Source: Trueperaceae bacterium
GTDB lineage: Bacteria; Deinococcota; Deinococci; Deinococcales; Trueperaceae
DNA: 19,867 nt
Direction of reading: 5' to 3'
Assembly: GCA_003567075.1 (NCBI GenBank)
Contig: PXAU01000145.1
Location: forward strand, 1-19,867
How positions within the stretch are numbered: position 1 is the first letter of the stretch; every line of letters begins with the position of its first letter. The position numbers and the translations under genes are program-made. Positions 12,955 to 19,867 of this stretch are shown in pieces. The notes beneath the pieces were generated by a model that worked only from the letters and a program-made list of their open reading frames with translations, did no database searches and was not told the DNA's origin.

Positions 12955-13959
12955 ATGGAGAGCGCCAGGGTCGTCCTGGTCACGAACGTCGGCCAGGGCT
13001 TCGGTAGGGCCGTGGCGCTGTCGTATGGCGCGGCCGGCTTCGACGTCGTCTGCGCCGACCCTGACGTCGATCTGGCCTCCAAGACCGCAGCCGAGGTCGA
13101 GGAGTTGGGCGGGCAAGCCATACCCGTCCAGGCCGACATGGCCTCGCTGCTCGAGGTCCGCTCGACCTTCGCCAAGGTGTTCGAGATCTTCGGCGTGCTC
13201 GGTGGCCTGGTGCACGTCGTCAACCAGGAGAGCCACGCCCGCTTCGACGAGTTGTCCGAGAGCGAGTTCGCCGAGCTGTTGCGCGAGGACGTCACCAGCA
13301 CCTACCTCCTGCTCCGTACCGCGGTCCGGCTGCTACGCAGCGGTTGGGTCGTGGTGGTCGCGCCGCCCGGCGGGCCCTCCTACCCCCAGATGGCCGCGAT
13401 CCAGGGCGCCATCACCGGCCTGACCAGCGCCTTGGCAGGCACGCCCGCCGCCCACCCGCTGGTGCCCGGCATGCCCGAGGCGATCGATCCCGAACCGGTC
13501 ACCACCTGGCCGCGCGTGAACGTGGTGGTGCCGTCGCGCTCGGCCTCCGACCCGCGCAGCGACGCCGCGCTCGTGCACGCGGTGCGGTACCTGGGCTCGG
13601 CCGCCGCCCAGGGCATGCGCGGCGCGGTGCTGCCGGTGGTGCTGCCGCCACCGCCGAAGGTGATCGAGACGCTGCTGCCGGAAGTGCAGGCAGCGCTCGA
13701 CGACACGGTGCGCCAGGGCGATCTCGATGACGAGGTCGAACACCCCCCGACGGACGCGGTCGAGCCGTCGGCCTACGATGATGCGCTGCGTGAGGCCGGG
13801 CTCGACGACGAGGCCTTGGATCGCGCCGAGGTGGGCCTGGTGCGGCTCGAGGAGGCCGCCGGCACACCCGACGCGAGCCAAGACGGTGACGACGACGAGG
13901 AGGGATGGAACGAGCAGGGCTGGGACGAGCTCACGGCCCGCGGTGGGTGGCAGCGGTGA
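12955..13959 (+). CDS. Degenerate SDR-like Rossmann protein with acidic C-terminal tail
   Basis: 334 residues. Residues 5-230 follow the short-chain dehydrogenase plan: 'VVLVTNVGQGFGRAVAL' at the dinucleotide loop, 'ADM' at 60-62, 'LVHVVN' where SDRs have LVNNAG, and 'RVNVVVPSR' near 187. Key positions are lost. The first glycine of TGxxxGxG is Asn11, the NAG motif is absent, the catalytic Ser strand reads 'VVVAPPGG' (133-140), and the YxxxK region aligns with 'MAAIQ' (147-151), so Tyr and Lys read Met and Gln. Oxidoreductase activity is therefore unlikely (inference); a cofactor-sensing or scaffolding role is possible. From about 246 to the end is a strongly acidic, low-complexity tail. Its stop overlaps the nrdR start. 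The ATG at 12955 sits 7 nt after a -10 box. It is divergent from accDA. Confidence 0.8.
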   Translation: MESARVVLVTNVGQGFGRAVALSYGAAGFDVVCADPDVDLASKTAAEVEELGGQAIPVQADMASLLEVRSTFAKVFEIFGVLGGLVHVVNQESHARFDELSESEFAELLREDVTSTYLLLRTAVRLLRSGWVVVVAPPGGPSYPQMAAIQGAITGLTSALAGTPAAHPLVPGMPEAIDPEPVTTWPRVNVVVPSRSASDPRSDAALVHAVRYLGSAAAQGMRGAVLPVVLPPPPKVIETLLPEVQAALDDTVRQGDLDDEVEHPPTDAVEPSAYDDALREAGLDDEALDRAEVGLVRLEEAAGTPDASQDGDDDEEGWNEQGWDELTARGGWQR

Positions 13960-14468
13960 AGTGCCCCTTCTGCTCGAGTGACGACACGCGCGTCGTCAAC
14001 TCGCGTCCCTCTGACGAGGGCGCCGCCATCCGCCGGCGCCGCGAGTGCAACGCCTGCCATCGCCGCTTCACGACGTACGAGCGGGCGCAGTTCGAGGCCT
14101 TGATGGTACGCAAGCGCTCGGGCAGGCGCGAGGTCTTCGACCCCGACAAGCTCGTCGCCAAGCTTCGAATCGCGTGCAACAAGCGACCCGTGAGCGAGAA
14201 GCAGCTGCGGGCCTTCGCCTACGCCTTCGAGGATGAGGTGTCGTTACCGGAGATCAGCAGCGAGGAGATCGGTCGTCGCACGCTGGCCTTACTGAAGCAC
14301 CTCGACGACGTTGCCTACATCCGCTTCCTGTCCGTGTACCGCGACTTCGAGTCGGTCGAGCGCTTCATCGAGGAGATTCGGCAGTTGAGCGGCGAGCGGG
14401 GCGCCACCACGCAGCCGTCGCTCGAGGACATCGCGGTCGAGAAGCTCCAGAAGCTCCGCCGCGACTGA
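13956..14468 (+). CDS. nrdR: Transcriptional repressor NrdR (ribonucleotide reductase regulator)
   Basis: 170 residues. The N-terminal zinc ribbon 'VKCPFC...CNAC' (Cys3, Cys6, Cys31, Cys34) is followed by 'RRRFTTYER'-type sequence and an ATP-cone domain (about 48-140). That domain starts with 'LMVRKRSGRREVFDPDKL' and includes 'RTLALLKHLDDVAYIRFLSVYRDF'. NrdR binds paired NrdR boxes upstream of nrd operons and represses them according to bound ATP/dATP. The GTG start overlaps the upstream TGA as GTGA and has no clear Shine-Dalgarno, so it depends on translation of the SDR-like gene. The tail of about 25 residues beyond the ATP-cone is a little longer than typical. No nrd genes or paired NrdR boxes were seen here. 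Confidence 0.95.
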   Translation: MKCPFCSSDDTRVVNSRPSDEGAAIRRRRECNACHRRFTTYERAQFEALMVRKRSGRREVFDPDKLVAKLRIACNKRPVSEKQLRAFAYAFEDEVSLPEISSEEIGRRTLALLKHLDDVAYIRFLSVYRDFESVERFIEEIRQLSGERGATTQPSLEDIAVEKLQKLRRD

Positions 14469-14491
14469 CCGGCCCGGCTGACCGGCGCGGC

Positions 14492-14520
14492 TTGTCGGCT
14501 CCAGCAAGCTATGCTAGCAT
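14492..14520 (+). promoter_or_regulatory. Promoter of rplM-rpsI: TTGTCG-N17-TAGCAT with extended TGC
   Basis: TTGTCG (14492-14497), a 17-bp spacer ending in TGC, and TAGCAT (14515-14520). It combines a -35, an extended -10 and the same -10 hexamer as the tRNA-Gln promoter, as expected for a ribosomal protein operon. The start of transcription should be near 14527. Confidence 0.75.
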
Positions 14521-14615
14521 CGCGTTTGGTCTCGCGCCCGTCGGCCACTGGCGTCACCACCGCCACCCCGATCGTCCCGACGGCGACACCACCTCCGAAA
14601 GGTGCGTTCACAAGC
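14521..14615 (+). other. Structured 5' leader of rplM-rpsI
   Basis: About 90 nt of untranslated leader. CCGTCGG (14538-14544) can pair with CCGACGG (14577-14583). Inside it TGGCG (14549-14553) pairs with CGCCA (14561-14565) around a 7-nt loop. The Shine-Dalgarno-like GAAAGGTG (14597-14604) lies just beyond, 11 nt before the ATG. A protein-binding or translation-control leader is possible; no known leader family could be matched by eye. Confidence 0.45.
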
Positions 14616-15041
14616 ATGAGCACGTACTTCCCGAAGGAGCTCAAGAACGACTGGGTGTTGGTCGACGCCGCGGGCCAGACCGTGGGTCGTCTCGCCACCC
14701 AGATCGCCAGTGTGCTCCGTGGCAAACACAAGCCCGACTTCACCCCCAACCAGGCGGGGGGCGACTTCGTCATCGTCGTCAACGCCGACAAGGTCGTGTT
14801 CACCGGCCACAAGCTGGAGCAGAAGATCTACACCCGCTACACCGGGTACCCCAGTGGCCTCAGGACCACCACCGCCGGCGACATGCTCGCCAAGCACCCC
14901 GAGCGCGTGCTCGAGCGCGCCGTCTGGGGCATGCTGCCGAAGAACCGCCTCGGGCGAAAGCTGATCCGGCGGCTCAAGGTGTACGCCGGCGAGGCGCACC
15001 CGCACGCCGCCCAGCAGCCCGTGCAGATGGAGCTCCGCTAA
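14616..15041 (+). CDS. rplM: 50S ribosomal protein L13 (uL13)
   Basis: 141 residues, normal for L13. It carries 'WVLVDAAGQTVGRLATQIA', 'LRGKHKPDFTPN', 'GDFVIVVNADKVVFTGHK', 'YTRYTGYPSGLR' and 'MLPKNRLGRKLIRRLKVYAG'. It is an early-assembling component of the large ribosomal subunit, binding 23S rRNA. The frame is open 35 codons further upstream, but the family start is 'MSTYFPKE' at 14616. The stop is immediately followed by the rpsI ATG, the standard rplM-rpsI operon. Confidence 0.97.
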   Translation: MSTYFPKELKNDWVLVDAAGQTVGRLATQIASVLRGKHKPDFTPNQAGGDFVIVVNADKVVFTGHKLEQKIYTRYTGYPSGLRTTTAGDMLAKHPERVLERAVWGMLPKNRLGRKLIRRLKVYAGEAHPHAAQQPVQMELR

Positions 15042-15428
<387 letters not shown>

Positions 15429-15453
15429 GTCTCGCACACGGAACGGGCATCGC

Positions 15454-15487
15454 GGCTGGCCCGGTGACAGCGGTCACCGGGCCAGCC
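15454..15487 (+). terminator. 15-bp perfect hairpin after rpsI
   Basis: GGCTGGCCCGGTGAC (15454-15468), loop AGCG, then its exact complement (15473-15487), starting 25 nt after the rpsI stop and before uppP. There is no U tract, but position and stem strength make it the likely end of the rplM-rpsI transcript. Confidence 0.6.
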
Positions 15488-15539
15488 GTCGTCAGGAAGA
15501 GCACCGCGACGACCCTTCGCGACGCAGGGAGCGACGAGC

Positions 15540-16340
15540 GTGGATCTGCTGCAAGCCACCATTCTGGGCATCGTGCAGGGCCTGACCGAGTTCCTGCCCG
15601 TCTCGAGTTCGGGGCACCTGGCCTTGGCCACCTACCACTTCGGCTGGGGCGAGGGTCTGCCGCTGTGGGTCGGTGTCGCGACCAACACCGGCACGCTGTT
15701 GGCGGTGCTGGTGTACCTGCGACGCGACGTCGGGCTGGCGCTCGGCGGCTTCCTGCGCGGCCTCTGGTCCGCCACAGCGCGGCAGCAGGAAGGCTGGCGG
15801 CTGGCGCTGCTGGTGCTGGTGGCGTCGCTGCCAACGGTGGCGATCGGTCTGGCGCTGCGGCCGGTGTTCGAGCAGCTCGGCACCGCGCTGCCGGTGTCGC
15901 TGGCGCTGGCGCTGACGGGGCTGGTGCTGTGGACCGCGCCGATCGGGGGCCCCAAGGCGGGACCGGCGCAGCTCACCTTCCGCGACGCCCTGCTGGCCGG
16001 CGTCGCCCAGGGCTTGGCGGTGATCCCCGGCATCTCGCGCTCGGGCGCCACCATCGCCATGCTGCTGTGGCGCGGCGCGGCGCCGACGATGGCGCCACGG
16101 CTGTCGTTCCTGATGTACCTGGTCGCCTCCTTCGGGGTGGCGCTGCTGGAGGCCGACTCGGTCTTGGGGCAGCAGCTCCCCTGGGGACCGCTGCTGGCGA
16201 TGACGCTGGCGTCGTTCGTGGTGGGCTACCTGGCGCTGCTAGTGCTGTTCGCCGTCTTGCGGCGCGGACGCTTCCGGGTGTTCGCGCCCTACCTGTGGGC
16301 GGTGGCAGCGCTGACCCTCGTCCGCCTCGCGCTCGCTTGA
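15540..16340 (+). CDS. uppP: Undecaprenyl-diphosphatase (BacA family)
   Basis: 266 residues and about eight hydrophobic helices. The two catalytic signatures are present: 'GIVQGLTEFLPVSSSGHL' (10-27) and 'IPGISRSGATI' near the middle of the protein. It removes a phosphate from undecaprenyl pyrophosphate in the cytoplasmic membrane, recycling the carrier used by peptidoglycan and by WecA-started polymers; overexpression gives bacitracin resistance in known cases. The GTG start is preceded by GGGAG about ten bases upstream. It lies beyond the rpsI hairpin. No clear -10 was identified in the 111-nt gap, so it may depend partly on read-through. Confidence 0.96.
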   Translation: MDLLQATILGIVQGLTEFLPVSSSGHLALATYHFGWGEGLPLWVGVATNTGTLLAVLVYLRRDVGLALGGFLRGLWSATARQQEGWRLALLVLVASLPTVAIGLALRPVFEQLGTALPVSLALALTGLVLWTAPIGGPKAGPAQLTFRDALLAGVAQGLAVIPGISRSGATIAMLLWRGAAPTMAPRLSFLMYLVASFGVALLEADSVLGQQLPWGPLLAMTLASFVVGYLALLVLFAVLRRGRFRVFAPYLWAVAALTLVRLALA

Positions 16341-16389
16341 GACCTTGATCCGCGTCGCGCTGGGCTGAAACCCTGCCCTGCCGCGACGC

Positions 16390-16395
16390 TATGAT
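16390..16395 (+). promoter_or_regulatory. -10 box TATGAT of the gltX transcript
   Basis: TATGAT lies 28 nt before the gltX ATG, with an ideal Shine-Dalgarno (AAAGGAGG) between. CTGAAA (16365-16370) is a possible -35 but with a 19-bp spacer. Confidence 0.5.
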
Positions 16396-16422
16396 GCTCT
16401 GATGATGTAAAGGAGGCGCTTC

Positions 16423-17979
<1,557 letters not shown>

Positions 17980-17980
17980 C

Positions 17981-18976
<996 letters not shown>

Positions 18977-18993
18977 GCGGCCGCTGGGCCCGC

Positions 18994-19776
18994 GTGCCTC
19001 CCGACGACGCCCCGGTCCTCGTGCTGGCGGCGACCGAGATGGAACTGGAACCGTTGCGAGCGCATCTCCGCGCTCGCCAGGTGACGGCTTCGGCCTGGGG
19101 GCCGCTGGAAGGCGGACAGCTGGGGGCCGTGCCCGTGGTGTTGGCGGTCAGCGGCATCGGTAAGGTCAACGCGGCCGCGGCGCTGACGGCGGCGGCGCTG
19201 GCGACGGCGCCGCGGGCGGCGCTGCAAGTCGGCGTGGGCGGGGCCTACCTGGGCAGCTTCCTGGCCAACGGCGCGGTGGCCGCAGCCAGCGAGGAGCTGC
19301 AGCTCGACGTGGGCCTCCGGCTCGCGGACGGCCGTCACCAGGGCGTCGAGACGCTCGGCTTCGCCTTGACGCCGGCGCGGGGCGAGCGGCCGGCGCGCTA
19401 CGAGCGGATCCCCACCCACCCCGGTCTGGCGGCCGCGCTCCACGAGCTCGTCGGCCTGCCGCTGCTGCGCTTCGCCACGCTCGACGCCGTCACCGCCAAC
19501 GTCGACCTCGGCGCCGAGATGCAACGGGAGCATGACGTGTCGATCGAGAGCATGGAGGGCGCCGCGGCCGCCCAGGTGGCCGACCGATTGGGGCTCCCCT
19601 TCGCCGAGGTCCGGGGCGTGTCGAACCTGGTGGGCGAACGCGACAAGCGCGCCTGGGACCTGCGCAGCGCGATCGCGCACAGCTGCCGGGCGCTGCGGGC
19701 GCTGCTGCTCGATTGGCAGGAGCACCCTGCCACACGCGACCTGCGGGGGTCGGCTGTCCCGGCGGCCGACTGCTAG
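18994..19776 (+). CDS. mqnB: Futalosine hydrolase (menaquinone biosynthesis)
   Basis: 260 residues, nucleoside-phosphorylase/hydrolase fold. The N-terminal 'VLVLAATEMELEPLRAHL' and 'SGIGKVNAAAALTA' (53-66) are shared with MTA/SAH nucleosidases. The active-site segment 'SIESMEGAAAAQVA' (183-196) and especially 'PFAEVRGVSNLVGERDKRAW' (202-221) are in the form seen in futalosine hydrolases, instead of the nucleosidases' 'R.iSD.A'. It would split futalosine to hypoxanthine and dehypoxanthinyl futalosine, step two of the alternative menaquinone route. The GTG start at 18994 is tentative: no strong Shine-Dalgarno is present and it lies 17 nt after ftsY. The C-terminal 15 residues look non-conserved. 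Other mqn genes are not in the window. An MTA/SAH nucleosidase is the alternative. Confidence 0.82.
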   Translation: MPPDDAPVLVLAATEMELEPLRAHLRARQVTASAWGPLEGGQLGAVPVVLAVSGIGKVNAAAALTAAALATAPRAALQVGVGGAYLGSFLANGAVAAASEELQLDVGLRLADGRHQGVETLGFALTPARGERPARYERIPTHPGLAAALHELVGLPLLRFATLDAVTANVDLGAEMQREHDVSIESMEGAAAAQVADRLGLPFAEVRGVSNLVGERDKRAWDLRSAIAHSCRALRALLLDWQEHPATRDLRGSAVPAADC

Positions 19777-19779
19777 GAT
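19771..19779 (+). promoter_or_regulatory. Extended -10 promoter TGC-TAGGAT of the aldolase gene, overlapping the mqnB stop
   Basis: TGC-TAGGAT is followed by 6 nt and ATG at 19786. The TAG of the box is the mqnB stop codon. AGGA inside the box could alternatively act as a Shine-Dalgarno (7-nt spacing), so this site can be read either way. Confidence 0.5.
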
Positions 19780-19785
19780 GGCGCC

Positions 19786-19867
19786 ATGCCACTCGCCACT
19801 GGACTCGAGATCCTGAAAGCGGCGCGCGACGGCAAGTACGGCGTCGGCGCCTTCAACACCAACGACC
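19786..19867 (+). CDS. fba: Class II fructose-bisphosphate aldolase (N-terminus only)
   Basis: Only the first 27 codons are inside the window. The peptide begins 'MPLATGLEILKAARDGKYG' and continues 'VGAFNTND', the characteristic start of class II aldolases (usual form: plVtg.eiL..A...gYaVgAFNvnn). The full protein would be a zinc-dependent TIM barrel of about 300 residues that splits fructose-1,6-bisphosphate in glycolysis or gluconeogenesis. A tagatose-bisphosphate aldolase of the same family cannot be excluded from this fragment. The start lies 9 nt after the mqnB stop, 6 nt behind a TAGGAT box. Confidence 0.88.
   Translation, partial: MPLATGLEILKAARDGKYGVGAFNTND

Noticed and set aside
14521..14615. 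Known Firmicute-type L13 leader
   Set aside because: The two nested stems do not match a family pattern that can be recognised by eye, so only a generic structured leader is reported.

Overview
The window is very GC-rich, gene-dense bacterial chromosome with ordinary housekeeping content: 20 protein genes (two cut by the window edges), three tRNAs, and no mobile element, prophage, CRISPR array or rRNA. The best guess is a member of the Deinococcota (Deinococcus-Thermus), perhaps a Truepera-like lineage. The reasons are a futalosine-hydrolase-like mqnB (menaquinone by the futalosine route), the PASTA, ROK, WecA and WecB protein styles, and many start codons sitting 6-8 nt behind a TANNNT -10 box. 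That last pattern is the leaderless-mRNA arrangement known to be common in Deinococcus. The phylum assignment is an inference from gene style, not proven by any marker here.

Layout. 1-3382: a PASTA-repeat envelope protein (minus, partial) is divergent from a short protein resembling the ATP-grasp half of PEP synthase. A DUF5698/DUF2179 membrane protein and a ROK sugar kinase form a minus-strand pair, divergent from a DUF2203 protein. 3392-7134 (minus): a COG1768 phosphoesterase, WecB-type UDP-GlcNAc 2-epimerase, WecA/TagO-type lipid-linked sugar transferase, and uracil phosphoribosyltransferase. 7258-7766: tRNA-Ser(CGA) divergent from a tandem pair tRNA-Gln(CUG)/tRNA-Gln(UUG). 7864-10845: an RsmJ-like 16S rRNA methyltransferase, a class III aminotransferase and ribulose-phosphate epimerase. 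10875-12780 (minus): the overlapping accD-accA pair for acetyl-CoA carboxyltransferase.

12955-19867 (plus): a catalytically degenerate SDR-like protein is translationally coupled to nrdR. It is followed by rplM-rpsI behind a strong promoter and a structured leader, then uppP, gltX, ftsY, mqnB and the start of a class II fructose-bisphosphate aldolase gene.

Themes. Cell-envelope polymer synthesis appears three times. WecA and WecB would start a GlcNAc/ManNAc-containing polymer on undecaprenyl phosphate, UppP recycles that carrier, and PASTA repeats bind peptidoglycan. The points most worth a second look are: (a) a shared promoter/start architecture (TAGCAT-like, often TGC-TAGNNT, 6-8 nt before a start codon without a Shine-Dalgarno) at seven genes, which also relocates the wecA start; (b) the pseudo-SDR with an acidic tail coupled to nrdR; (c) a 37-nt inverted repeat over the predicted accD -35 region; (d) the orphan PEP-synthase-like protein; (e) a ROK kinase lacking the family's three zinc cysteines; and (f) long GC-rich hairpins after genes that all lack a U tract. 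No wholly new multi-gene system is visible.
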